NCBI GenBank assembly: GCA_950097015.1
Contig: CATNEN010000015.1
Coordinates: forward strand, 1,161,501 to 1,225,500
Length of the DNA stretch: 64,000 nucleotides
Reading direction: 5' to 3'
DNA from: Macrostomum hystrix
Taxonomy: Eukaryota > Platyhelminthes > Macrostomidae
The notes under the pieces are model-generated. The model had not been told where the DNA came from, did not search any database, and saw only the letters and a list, made by a program, of their open reading frames with translations. A program made the position numbers and the translations under genes. Position 1 is the first letter of the stretch. Each line of letters starts with the position of its first letter. Positions 1 to 15,000 of the stretch are shown here, piece by piece.

Positions 1-3000
1 CCTCATATTCAGATAGAATCATCCCAGATCCTCAGATTCAGATAGAATCATCCCAGATCCTCAGATTCAGATACAATCATTTCAGATCCTCATATTCAGA
101 TAGAATAATCCCAGATCCTCAGATTCAGATAGAATCATCCCAGATCCTCATATTCAGATAGAATCATCCCAGATCCTCAGATTCAGATAGAATCATCCCA
201 GATCCTCATATTCAGATAGAATCATCCCAGATCCTCAGATTCAGATAGAATCATCCCAGATCCTCAGAATCAGATAGAATCATCCCAGATCCTCAGAATC
301 AGATAGAATCATCCCAGATCCTCAGATTCAGATAGAATCATCCCAGATCCTCAGATTCGGATAGAATCATCCGAAATCCTCAGATTCAGATAGAATCATC
401 CCAGATCCTCAGATTCAGATAGAATCATCCCAGATCCTCAGATTCAGATAGAATCATCCCAGATCCTCATATTCAGATAGAATCATCCCACATCCTCAGA
501 ATCAGATAGAATCATCCCAGATCCTCAGATTCAGATAGAATCATCCCAGATCCTCATATTCAGATAGAATCATCCCAGATCCTCTGATTCAGATAGAATC
601 ATTTCAGATCCTCATATTCAGATAGAATCATCCCAGATCCTCAGATTCAGATAGAATCATCCCAGATCCTCAGATTCAGATACAATCATTTCAGATCCTC
701 ATATTCAGATAGAATAATCCCAGATCCTCAGATTCAGATAGAATCATCCCAGATCCTCATATTCAGATAGAATCATCCCAGATCCTCAGATTCAGATAGA
801 ATCATCCCAGATCCTCATATTCAGATAGAATCATCCCAGATCCTCAGATTCAGATAGAATCATCCCAGATCCTCAGAATCAGATAGAATCATCCCAGATC
901 CTCAGAATCAGATAGAATCATCCCAGATCCTCAGATTCAGATAGAATCATCCCAGATCCTCAGATTCGGATAGAATCATCCGAAATCCTCAGATTCAGAT
1001 AGAATCATCCCAGATCCTCAGATTCAGATAGAATCATCCCAGATCCTCAGATTCAGATAGAATCATCCCAGATTCTCAGATTCAGATAGAATCATTTCAG
1101 ATCCTCAGAATCAGATAGGATCATCCCAGATCCTCAGATTCAGATAGAATCATCCCAGATCCTCATATTCAGATAGAATCATCCCAGATCCTCAGATTCA
1201 GATAGAATCATCCCAGATCCTCATATTCAGATAGAATCATCCCAGATCCTCAGATTCAGATAGAATCATCCCAGATCCTGAGATTCAGATAGAATCATCC
1301 CAGATCCTCATATTCAGATAGAATCATCCCAGATCCTCATATTCAGATAGAATCATCCCAGATCCTCATATTCAGATAGAATCATCCCAGATCCTCAGAT
1401 TCAGATAGAATCATCCCAGATCCTCATATTCAGATAGAATCATTTCAGATCCTGATATTCAGATAGAATCATCCCAGATCCTCATATTCAGATAGAATCA
1501 TCCCAGATCCTCAGATTCAGATAGAATCATCCCAGATCCTCAGAATCAGATGGAATCATCCCAGATCCTCAGAATCAGATAGAATCATCCCAGATCCTCA
1601 GATTCAGCTAGAATCATCCCAGATCCTCAGATTCGGATAGAATCATCCCGGATCCTCATATTCAGATAGAATCATCCCAGATCCTCATATTCAGATAGAA
1701 TCATCCCAGATCCTCATATTCAGATAGAATCATCCCAGATCCTCAGATTCAGATAGAATCATCCCAGATCCTCAGATTCAGATAGAATCATTCCAGATCC
1801 TCAGATTCAGATAGAATCATCCCAGATCCTCAGATTCAGATAGAATCATCCCAGATCCTCAGATTCAGATAAAATCATCCCAGATCCTCAGATTCAGATA
1901 GAATCATCCCAGATCCTCAGATTCAGATAGAATCATCCCAGATCCTCATATTCAGATAGAATCATCCCAGATCCTCAGATTCAGATAGAATCATCCCAGA
2001 TCCTCAGATTCGGATAGAATCATCCCGGATCCTCATATTCAGATAGAATCATCCCAGATCCTCATATTCAGATAGAATCATCCCAGATCCTCAGATTCAG
2101 ATAGAATCATCCCAGATCCTCAGATTCAGATAAAATCATTTCAGATCCTCATTTTCAGATAGAATCATCCCAGATCCTCAGATTCAGATAAAATCATCCC
2201 AGATCCTCAGATTCAGATAGAATCATTTCAGATCCTCATATTCAGATAGAATCATCCCAGATCCTCAGATTCAGATAGAATCATCCCAGATCCTCAGATT
2301 CAGATAGAATCATCCCAGATCCTCAGATTCAGATAGAATCATCCCAGATCCTCAGATTCGGATAGAATCATCCGAAATCCTCAGATTCAGATAGAATCAT
2401 CCCAGATCCTCAGATTCAGATAGAATCATCCCAGATCCTCAGATTCAGATAGAATCATCCCAGATTCTCAGATTCAGATAGAATCATTTCAGATCCTCAG
2501 AATCAGATAGAATCATCCCAGATCCTCAGATTCAGATAGAATCATCCCAGATCCTCATATTCAGATAGAATCATCCCAGATCCTCAGATTCAGATAGAAT
2601 CATCCCAGATCCTCATATTCAGATAGAATCATCCCAGATCCTCAGATTCAGATAGAATCATCCCAGATCCTCAGATTCAGATAGAATCATCCCAGATCCT
2701 CTGATTCAGATAAAATCATTTCAGATCCTCATTTTCAGATAGAATCATCCCAGATCCTCAGATTCAGATAAAATCATCCCAGATCCTCAGATTCAGATAG
2801 AATCATTTCAGATCCTCATATTCAGATAGAATCATCCCAGATCCTCAGATTCAGATAGAATCATCCCAGATCCTCAGATTCAGATAGAATCATCCCAGAT
2901 CCTCAGATTCAGATAGAATCATCCCAGATCCTCAGATTCGGATAGAATCATCCGAAATCCTCAGATTCAGATAGAATCATCCCAGATCCTCAGATTCAGA

Positions 3001-6000
3001 TAGAATCATCCCAGATCCTCAGATTCAGATAGAATCATCCCAGATTCTCAGATTCAGATAGAATCATTTCAGATCCTCAGAATCAGATAGGATCATCCCA
3101 GATCCTCAGATTCAGATAGAATCATCCCAGATCCTCATATTCAGATAGAATCATCCCAGATCCTCAGATTCAGATAGAATCATCCCAGATCCTCATATTC
3201 AGATAGAATCATCCCAGATCCTCAGATTCAGATAGAATCATCCCAGATCCTGAGATTCAGATAGAATCATCCCAGATCCTCATATTCAGATAGAATCATC
3301 CCAGATCCTCAGATTCAGATAGAATCATCCCAGATCCTCATATTCAGATAGAATCATCCCAGATCCTCAGATTCAGATAGAATCATCCCAGATCCTCAGA
3401 TTCAGATAGAATCATCCCAGATCCTCAGATTCAGATAAAATCATTTCAGATCCTCATTTTCAGATAGAATCATCCCAGATCCTCAGATTCAGATAAAATC
3501 ATCCCAGATCCTCAGATTCAGATAGAATCATTTCAGATCCTCATATTCAGATAGAATCATCCCAGATCCTCAGATTCAGATAGAATCATCCCAGATCCTC
3601 AGATTCAGATAGAATCATCCCAGATCCTCAGATTCAGATAGAATCATCCCAGATCCTCAGATTCGGATAGAATCATCCGAAATCCTCAGATTCAGATAGA
3701 ATCATCCCAGATCCTCAGATTCAGATAGAATCATCCCAGATCCTCAGATTCAGATAGAATCATCCCAGATTCTCAGATTCAGATAGAATCATTTCAGATC
3801 CTCAGAATCAGATAGGATCATCCCAGATCCTCAGATTCAGATAGAATCATCCCAGATCCTCATATTCAGATAGAATCATCCCAGATCCTCAGATTCAGAT
3901 AGAATCATCCCAGATCCTCATATTCAGATAGAATCATCCCAGATCCTCAGATTCAGATAGAATCATCCCAGATCCTGAGATTCAGATAGAATCATCCCAG
4001 ATCCTCATATTCAGATAGAATCATCCCAGATCCTCATATTCAGATAGAATCATCCCAGATCCTCATATTCAGATAGAATCATCCCAGATCCTCAGATTCA
4101 GATAGAATCATCCCAGATCCTCATATTCAGATAGAATCATTTCAGATCCTGATATTCAGATAGAATCATCCCAGATCCTCAGATTCAGATAGAATCATCC
4201 TAAATCCTCAGATTCAGATAGAATCATCCCAGATCCTCATATTCAGATAGAATCATTTCAGATCCTCATATTCAGATAGAATCATCCCAGATCCTCAGAT
4301 TCAGATAGAATCATTTCAGATCCTCATATTCAGATAGAATCATCCCAGATCCTCTGATTCAGATAGAATCATTTCAGATCCTCATATTCAGATAGAATCA
4401 TCCCAGATCCTCAGATTCAGATAGAATCATCCCAGATCCTCATATTCAGATAGAATCATCCCAGATCCTCTGATTCAGATAGAATCATTTCAGATCCTCA
4501 TATTCAGATAGAATCATCCCAGATCCTCAGATTCAGATAGAATCATCCCAGATCCTCAGATTCAGATACAATCATTTCAGATCCTCATATTCAGATAGAA
4601 TAATCCCAGATCCTCAGATTCAGATAGAATCATCCCAGATCCTCATATTCAGATAGAATCATCCCAGATCCTCAGATTCAGATAGAATCATCCCAGATCC
4701 TCATATTCAGATAGAATCATCCCAGATCCTCAGATTCAGATAGAATCATCCCAGATCCTCAGAATCAGATAGAATCATCCCAGATCCTCAGAATCAGATA
4801 GAATCATCCCAGATCCTCAGATTCAGATAGAATCATCCCAGATCCTCAGATTCGGATAGAATCATCCCGGATCCTCATATTCAGATAGAATCATCCCAGA
4901 TCCTCATATTCAGATAGAATCATCCCAGATCCTCATATTCAGATAGAATCATCCCAGATCCTCATATTCAGATAGAATCATCCCAGATCCTCAGATTCAG
5001 ATAGAATCATTCCAGATCCTCAGATTCAGATAGAATCATCCCAGATCCTCAGATTCAGATAGAATCATCCCAGATCCTCAGATTCAGATAAAATCATCCC
5101 AGATCCTCAGATTCAGATAGAATCATCCCAGATCCTCAGATTCAGATAGAATCATCCCAGATCCTGAGATTCAGATAGAATCATTTCAGATCCTCATATT
5201 CAGATAGAATCATCCCAGATCCTCAGAATCAGATAGAATCATCCCAGATCCTCAGATTCAGATAGAATCATCACAGATCCTCAGATTCAGATAGAATCAT
5301 CCCAGATCCTCAGATTCAGATAGAATCATCCCAGATCCTCATATTCAGATAGAATCATCCCAGATCCTCAGATTCAGATAGAATCATCCCAGATCCTCAG
5401 ATTCAGATAGAATCATCCCAGATCCTCAGATTCAGATAGAATCATCCCAGATCCTGAGATTCAGATAGAATCATTTCAGATCCTCATATTCAGATAGAAT
5501 CATCCCAGATCCTCAGAATCAGATAGAATCATCCCAGATTCTCATATTCAGATACAATCATTTCAGATCCTCATATTCAGATAGAATAATCCCAGATCCT
5601 CAGATTCAGATAGTATCATCCCAGATCCTCATATTCAGATATAATCATCCCAGATCCTCAGATTCAGATAGAATCATCCCAGATCCTCAGATTCAGATAG
5701 AATCATCCCAGATCCTCAGATTCAGATAGAATCATCCCAGATCCTGAGATTCAGATAGAATCATTTCAGATCCTCATATTCAGATAGAATCATCCCACAT
5801 CCTCAGAATCAGATAGAATAATCCCAGATCCTCAGAATCAGATAGAATCATCCCAGATCCTCATATTCAGATAGAATCATCCCAGATCCTCAGATTCAGA
5901 TAGAATCATCCCAGATCCTCATATTCAGATAGAATCATCCCAGATCCTCAGATTCAGATAGAATCATCCCAGATCCTCAGAATCAGATGGAATCATCCCA

Positions 6001-9000
6001 GATCCTCAGAATCAGATAGAATCATCCCAGATCCTCAGATTCAGCTAGAATCATCCCAGATCCTCAGATTCGGATAGAATCATCCCGGATCCTCATATTC
6101 AGATAGAATCATCCCAGATCCTCAGATTCAGATAGAATCATCCCAGATCCTCATATTCAGATAGAATCATCCCAGATCCTCAGATTCAGATAGAATCATC
6201 CCAGATCCTCAGATTCGGATAGAATCATCCCGGATCCTCATATTCAGATAGAATCATCCCAGATCCTCATATTCAGATAGAATCATCCCAGATCCTCAGA
6301 TTCAGATAGAATCATCCCAGATCCTCAGATTCAGATAAAATCATTTCAGATCCTCATTTTCAGATAGAATCATCCCAGATCCTCAGATTCAGATAAAATC
6401 ATCCCAGATCCTCAGATTCAGATAGAATCATTTCAGATCCTCATATTCAGATAGAATCATCCCAGATCCTCAGATTCAGATAGAATCATCCCAGATCCTC
6501 AGATTCAGATAGAATCATCCCAGATCCTCAGATTCAGATAGAATCATCCCAGATCCTCAGATTCGGATAGAATCATCCGAAATCCTCAGATTCAGATAGA
6601 ATCATCCCAGATCCTCAGATTCAGATAGAATCATCCCAGATCCTCAGATTCAGATAGAATCATCCCAGATTCTCAGATTCAGATAGAATCATTTCAGATC
6701 CTCAGAATCAGATAGAATCATCCCAGATCCTCAGATTCAGATAGAATCATCCCAGATCCTCATATTCAGATAGAATCATCCCAGATCCTCAGATTCAGAT
6801 AGAATCATCCCAGATCCTCATATTCAGATAGAATCATCCCAGATCCTCAGATTCAGATAGAATCATCCCAGATCCTCAGATTCAGATAGAATCATCCCAG
6901 ATCCTCAGATTCAGATAGAATCATCCCAGATCCTGAGATTCAGATAGAATCATTTCAGATCCTCATATTCAGATAGAATCATCCCAGATCCTCAGAATCA
7001 GATAGAATCATCCCAGATCCTCAGAATCAGATAGAATCATCCCAGATCCTCTGATTCAGATAGAATCATTCCAGATCCTCAGAATCAGATAGAATCATCC
7101 CAGATCCTCAGAATCAGATAGAATCATCCCAGATCCTCATATTCAGATAGAATCATCCCAGATCCTCAGATTCAGATAGAATCATCCCAGATCCTCAGAT
7201 TCAGATAGAATCATCCCAGATCCTGAGATTCAGATAGAATCATTTCAGATCCTCATATTCAGATAGAATCATCCCACATCCTCAGAATCAGATAGAATAA
7301 TCCCAGATCCTCAGAATCAGATAGAATCATCCCAGATCCTCATATTCAGATAGAATCATTTCAGATCCTCATATTCAGATAGAATCATCCCAGATCCTCA
7401 GATTCAGATAGAATCATCCCAGATCCTCATATTCAGATAGAATCATCCCAGATCCTCAGATTCAGATAGAATCATCCCAGATCCTCAGATTCAGATAGAA
7501 TCATCCCAGATCCTCATATTCAGATAGAATCATTTCAGATCCTCAGAATCAGATAGAATCATTTCAGATCCTCAGAATCAGATAGAATAATCCCAGATCC
7601 TCAGATTCAGATAGAATCATCCCAGATCCTCAGATTCAGATAGAATCATCCCAGATCCTCAGATTCAGATAGAATCATCCCAGATCCTGAGATTCAGATA
7701 GAATCATTTCAGATCCTCTGATTCAGATAGAATCATTCCAGATCCTCAGAATCAGATAGAATCATTCCAGATCCTCAGAATCAGATAGAATCATCCCAGA
7801 TCCTCAGAATCAGATAGAATCATCCCAGATCCTCAGAATCAGATAGAATCATCCCAGATCCTCAGAATCAGATAGAATCATCCCAGATCCTCAGATTCAG
7901 ATAGAATCATCCTAAATCCTCAGATTCAGTTAGAATCATCCCAGATCCTCAGATTCAGATAGAATCATCCCAGATCCTCAGATTCAGATAGAATCATTCC
8001 AGATCCTCATATTCAGATAGAATCATCCCAGATCCTCAGAATCAGATAGAATAATCCCAGATCCTCAGATTCAGATAGAATCATTCCAGATCCTCAGATT
8101 CAGATAGAATCATCCCAGATCCTCAGATTCAGATAGAATCATCCCAGATCCTGAGATTCAGATAGAATCATTTCAGATCCTCTGATTCAGATAGAATCAT
8201 TCCAGATCCTCAGAATCAGATAGAATCATCCCAGATCCTCAGAATCAGATAGAATCATCCCAGATCCTCAGAATCCGATAGAATCATCCCAGATCCTCAG
8301 AATCAGATAGAATCATACCAGATCCTCAGAATCAGATAGAATCATCCCAGATCCTCATATTCAGGTAGAATCATTTCAGATCCTGATATTCAGATAGAAT
8401 CATCCCAGATCCTCAGATTCAGATAGAATCATCCTAAATCCTCAGATTCAGATAGAATCATCCCAGATCCTCATATTCAGATAGAATCATTTCAGATCCT
8501 CATATTCAGATAGAATCATCCCAGATCCTCAGATTCAGATAGAATCATCCCAGATCCTCATATTCAGATAGAATCATCCCAGATCCTCAGATTCAGATAG
8601 AATCATCCCAGATCCTCATATTCAGATAGAATCATCCCAGATCCTCAGATTCAGATAGAATCATCCCAGATCCTCAGATTCAGATAGAATCATCCCAGAT
8701 CCTCAGATTCAGATAGAATCATCCCAGATCCTGAGATTCAGATAGAATCATTTCAGATCCTCATATTCAGATAGAATCATCCCAGATCCTCAGAATCAGA
8801 TAGAATCATCCCAGATCCTCATATTCAGATACAATCATTTCAGATCCTCATATTCAGATAGAATAATCCCAGATCCTCAGATTCAGATAGAATCATCCCA
8901 GATCCTCAGAATCAGATAGAATCATCCCAGATCCTCAGAATCAGATAGAATCATTCCAGATCCTCAGATTCAGATAGAATCATCCCAGATCCTGAGATTC

Positions 9001-12000
9001 AGATAGAATAATTTCAGATCCTCATATTCAGATAGAATCATCCCACATCCTCAGAATCAGATAGAATCATCCCAGATCCTCAGATTCAGATAGAATCATC
9101 CCAGATCCTCATATTCAGATAGAATCATCCCAGATCCTCTGATTCAGATAGAATCATTTCAGATCCTCATATTCAGATAGAATCATCCCAGATCCTCAGA
9201 TTCAGATAGAATCATCCCAGATCCTCATATTCAGATACAATCATTTCAGATCCTCATATTCAGATAGAATAATCCCAGATCCTCAGATTCAGATAGAATC
9301 ATCCCAGATCCTCATATTCAGATACAATCATTTCAGATCCTCATATTCAGATAGAATAATCCCAGATCCTCAGATTCAGATAGAATCATCCCAGATCCTC
9401 ATATTCAGATAGAATCATCCCAGATCCTCAGATTCAGATAGAATCATCCCAGATCCTCAGATTCAGATAGAATCATCCCAGATCCTCAGATTCAGATAGA
9501 ATCATCCCAGATCCTCAGATTCAGATAGAATCATTTCAGATCCTCATATTCAGATAGAATCATCCCACATCCTCAGAATCAGATAGAATAATCCCAGATC
9601 CTCAGAATCAGATAGAATCATCCCAGATCCTCAGATTCAGATAGAATCATCCCAGATCCTCATATTCAGATAGAATCATCCCAGATCCTCAGATTCAGAT
9701 AGAATCATCCCAGATCCTCATATTCAGATAGAATCATCCCAGATCCTCAGATTCAGATAGAATCATCCCAGATCCTCAGAATCAGATGGAATCATCCCAG
9801 ATCCTCAGAATCAGATAGAATCATCCCAGATCCTCAGATTCAGCTAGAATCATCCCAGATCCTCAGATTCGGATAGAATCATCCCGGATCCTCATATTCA
9901 GATAGAATCATCCCAGATCCTCATATTCAGATAGAATCATCCCAGATCCTCATATTCAGATAGAATCATCCCAGATCCTCAGATTCAGATAGAATCATCC
10001 CAGATCCTCAGATTCAGATAGAATCATTCCAGATCCTCAGATTCAGATAGAATCATCCCAGATCCTCAGATTCAGATAGAATCATCCCAGATCCTCAGAT
10101 TCAGATAAAATCATCCCAGATCCTCAGATTCAGATAGAATCATCCCAGATCCTCAGATTCAGATAGAATCATCCCAGATCCTCATATTCAGATAGAATCA
10201 TCCCAGATCCTCAGATTCAGATAGAATCATCCCAGATCCTCAGATTCGGATAGAATCATCCCGGATCCTCATATTCAGATAGAATCATCCCAGATCCTCA
10301 TATTCAGATAGAATCATCCCAGATCCTCAGATTCAGATAGAATCATCCCAGATCCTCAGATTCAGATAAAATCATTTCAGATCCTCATTTTCAGATAGAA
10401 TCATCCCAGATCCTCAGATTCAGATAAAATCATCCCAGATCCTCAGATTCAGATAGAATCATTTCAGATCCTCATATTCAGATAGAATCATCCCAGATCC
10501 TCAGATTCAGATAGAATCATCCCAGATCCTCAGATTCAGATAGAATCATCCCAGATCCTCAGATTCAGATAGAATCATCCCAGATCCTCAGATTCGGATA
10601 GAATCATCCGAAATCCTCAGATTCAGATAGAATCATCCCAGATCCTCAGATTCAGATAGAATCATCCCAGATCCTCAGATTCAGATAGAATCATCCCAGA
10701 TTCTCAGATTCAGATAGAATCATTTCAGATCCTCAGAATCAGATAGAATCATCCCAGATCCTCAGATTCAGATAGAATCATCCCAGATCCTCATATTCAG
10801 ATAGAATCATCCCAGATCCTCAGATTCAGATAGAATCATCCCAGATCCTCATATTCAGATAGAATCATCCCAGATCCTCAGATTCAGATAGAATCATCCC
10901 AGATCCTCAGATTCAGATAGAATCATCCCAGATCCTCAGATTCAGATAGAATCATCCCAGATCCTGAGATTCAGATAGAATCATTTCAGATCCTCATATT
11001 CAGATAGAATCATCCCAGATCCTCAGAATCAGATAGAATCATCCCAGATCCTCAGAATCAGATAGAATCATCCCAGATCCTCTGATTCAGATAGAATCAT
11101 TCCAGATCCTCAGAATCAGATAGAATCATCCCAGATCCTCAGAATCAGATAGAATCATCCCAGATCCTCATATTCAGATAGAATCATCCCAGATCCTCAG
11201 ATTCAGATAGAATCATCCCAGATCCTCAGATTCAGATAGAATCATCCCAGATCCTGAGATTCAGATAGAATCATTTCAGATCCTCATATTCAGATAGAAT
11301 CATCCCACATCCTCAGAATCAGATAGAATAATCCCAGATCCTCAGAATCAGATAGAATCATCCCAGATCCTCATATTCAGATAGAATCATTTCAGATCCT
11401 CATATTCAGATAGAATCATCCCAGATCCTCAGATTCAGATAGAATCATCCCAGATCCTCATATTCAGATAGAATCATCCCAGATCCTCAGATTCAGATAG
11501 AATCATCCCAGATCCTCAGATTCAGATAGAATCATCCCAGATCCTCATATTCAGATAGAATCATTTCAGATCCTCAGAATCAGATAGAATCATTTCAGAT
11601 CCTCAGAATCAGATAGAATAATCCCAGATCCTCAGATTCAGATAGAATCATCCCAGATCCTCAGATTCAGATAGAATCATCCCAGATCCTCAGATTCAGA
11701 TAGAATCATCCCAGATCCTGAGATTCAGATAGAATCATTTCAGATCCTCTGATTCAGATAGAATCATTCCAGATCCTCAGAATCAGATAGAATCATTCCA
11801 GATCCTCAGAATCAGATAGAATCATCCCAGATCCTCAGAATCAGATAGAATCATCCCAGATCCTCAGAATCAGATAGAATCATCCCAGATCCTCAGAATC
11901 AGATAGAATCATCCCAGATCCTCAGATTCAGATAGAATCATCCTAAATCCTCAGATTCAGTTAGAATCATCCCAGATCCTCAGATTCAGATAGAATCATC

Positions 12001-15000
12001 CCAGATCCTCAGATTCAGATAGAATCATTCCAGATCCTCATATTCAGATAGAATCATCCCAGATCCTCAGAATCAGATAGAATAATCCCAGATCCTCAGA
12101 TTCAGATAGAATCATTCCAGATCCTCAGATTCAGATAGAATCATCCCAGATCCTCAGATTCAGATAGAATCATCCCAGATCCTGAGATTCAGATAGAATC
12201 ATTTCAGATCCTCTGATTCAGATAGAATCATTCCAGATCCTCAGAATCAGATAGAATCATCCCAGATCCTCAGAATCAGATAGAATCATCCCAGATCCTC
12301 AGAATCCGATAGAATCATCCCAGATCCTCAGAATCAGATAGAATCATACCAGATCCTCAGAATCAGATAGAATCATCCCAGATCCTCATATTCAGGTAGA
12401 ATCATTTCAGATCCTGATATTCAGATAGAATCATCCCAGATCCTCAGATTCAGATAGAATCATCCTAAATCCTCAGATTCAGATAGAATCATCCCAGATC
12501 CTCATATTCAGATAGAATCATTTCAGATCCTCATATTCAGATAGAATCATCCCAGATCCTCAGATTCAGATAGAATCATCCCAGATCCTCATATTCAGAT
12601 AGAATCATCCCAGATCCTCAGATTCAGATAGAATCATCCCAGATCCTCATATTCAGATAGAATCATCCCAGATCCTCAGATTCAGATAGAATCATCCCAG
12701 ATCCTCAGATTCAGATAGAATCATCCCAGATCCTCAGATTCAGATAGAATCATCCCAGATCCTGAGATTCAGATAGAATCATTTCAGATCCTCATATTCA
12801 GATAGAATCATCCCAGATCCTCAGAATCAGATAGAATCATCCCAGATCCTCATATTCAGATACAATCATTTCAGATCCTCATATTCAGATAGAATAATCC
12901 CAGATCCTCAGATTCAGATAGAATCATCCCAGATCCTCAGAATCAGATAGAATCATCCCAGATCCTCAGAATCAGATAGAATCATTCCAGATCCTCAGAT
13001 TCAGATAGAATCATCCCAGATCCTGAGATTCAGATAGAATAATTTCAGATCCTCATATTCAGATAGAATCATCCCACATCCTCAGAATCAGATAGAATCA
13101 TCCCAGATCCTCAGATTCAGATAGAATCATCCCAGATCCTCATATTCAGATAGAATCATCCCAGATCCTCTGATTCAGATAGAATCATTTCAGATCCTCA
13201 TATTCAGATAGAATCATCCCAGATCCTCAGATTCAGATAGAATCATCCCAGATCCTCATATTCAGATACAATCATTTCAGATCCTCATATTCAGATAGAA
13301 TAATCCCAGATCCTCAGATTCAGATAGAATCATCCCAGATCCTCATATTCAGATACAATCATTTCAGATCCTCATATTCAGATAGAATAATCCCAGATCC
13401 TCAGATTCAGATAGAATCATCCCAGATCCTCATATTCAGATAGAATCATCCCAGATCCTCAGATTCAGATAGAATCATCCCAGATCCTCAGATTCAGATA
13501 GAATCATCCCAGATCCTCAGATTCAGATAGAATCATCCCAGATCCTCAGATTCAGATAGAATCATTTCAGATCCTCATATTCAGATAGAATCATCCCACA
13601 TCCTCAGAATCAGATAGAATAATCCCAGATCCTCAGAATCAGATAGAATCATCCCAGATCCTCAGATTCAGATAGAATCATCCCAGATCCTCATATTCAG
13701 ATAGAATCATCCCAGATCCTCAGATTCAGATAGAATCATCCCAGATCCTCATATTCAGATAGAATCATCCCAGATCCTCAGATTCAGATAGAATCATCCC
13801 AGATCCTCAGAATCAGATAGAATCATCCCAGATCCTCAGAATCAGATAGAATCATCCCAGATCCTCAGATTCAGATAGAATCATCCCAGATCCTCAGATT
13901 CAGATAGAATCATCCCAGATCCTCATATTCAGATAGAATCATCCCAGATCCTCAGATTCAGATAGAATCATCCCAGATCCTCATATTCAGATAGAATCAT
14001 CCCAGATCCTCAGATTCAGATAGAATCATCCCAGATCCTCAGATTCAGATAGAATCATCCCAGATCCTCAGATTCAGATAGAATCATCCCAGATCCTGAG
14101 ATTCAGATAGAATCATTTCAGATCCTCATATTCAGATAGAATCATCCCAGATCCTCAGAATCAGATAGAATCATCCCAGATCCTCAGAATCAGATAGAAT
14201 CATCCCAGATCCTCTGATTCAGATAGAATCATTCCAGATCCTCAGAATCAGATAGAATCATCCCAGATCCTCAGAATCAGATAGAATCATCCCAGATCCT
14301 CATATTCAGATAGAATCATCCCAGATCCTCAGATTCAGATAGAATCATCCCAGATCCTCAGATTCAGATAGAATCATCCCAGATCCTGAGATTCAGATAG
14401 AATCATTTCAGATCCTCATATTCAGATAGAATCATCCCACATCCTCAGAATCAGATAGAATAATCCCAGATCCTCAGAATCAGATAGAATCATCCCAGAT
14501 CCTCATATTCAGATAGAATCATTTCAGATCCTCATATTCAGATAGAATCATCCCAGATCCTCAGATTCAGATAGAATCATCCCAGATCCTCATATTCAGA
14601 TAGAATCATCCCAGATCCTCAGATTCAGATAGAATCATCCCAGATCCTCAGATTCAGATAGAATCATCCCAGATCCTCAGATTCAGATAGAATCATCCCA
14701 GATCCTCATATTCAGATAGAATCATTTCAGATCCTCATATTCAGATAGAATCATTTCAGATCCTCAGAATCAGATAGAATAATCCCAGATCCTCAGATTC
14801 AGATAGAATCATCCCAGATCCTCAGATTCAGTTAGAATCATCCCAGATCCTCAGATTCAGATAGAATCATCCCAGATCCTGAGATTCAGATAGAATCATT
14901 TCAGATCCTCTGATTCAGATAGAATCATTCCAGATCCTCAGAATCAGATAGAATCATTCCAGATCCTCAGAATCAGATAGAATCATCCCAGATCCTCAGA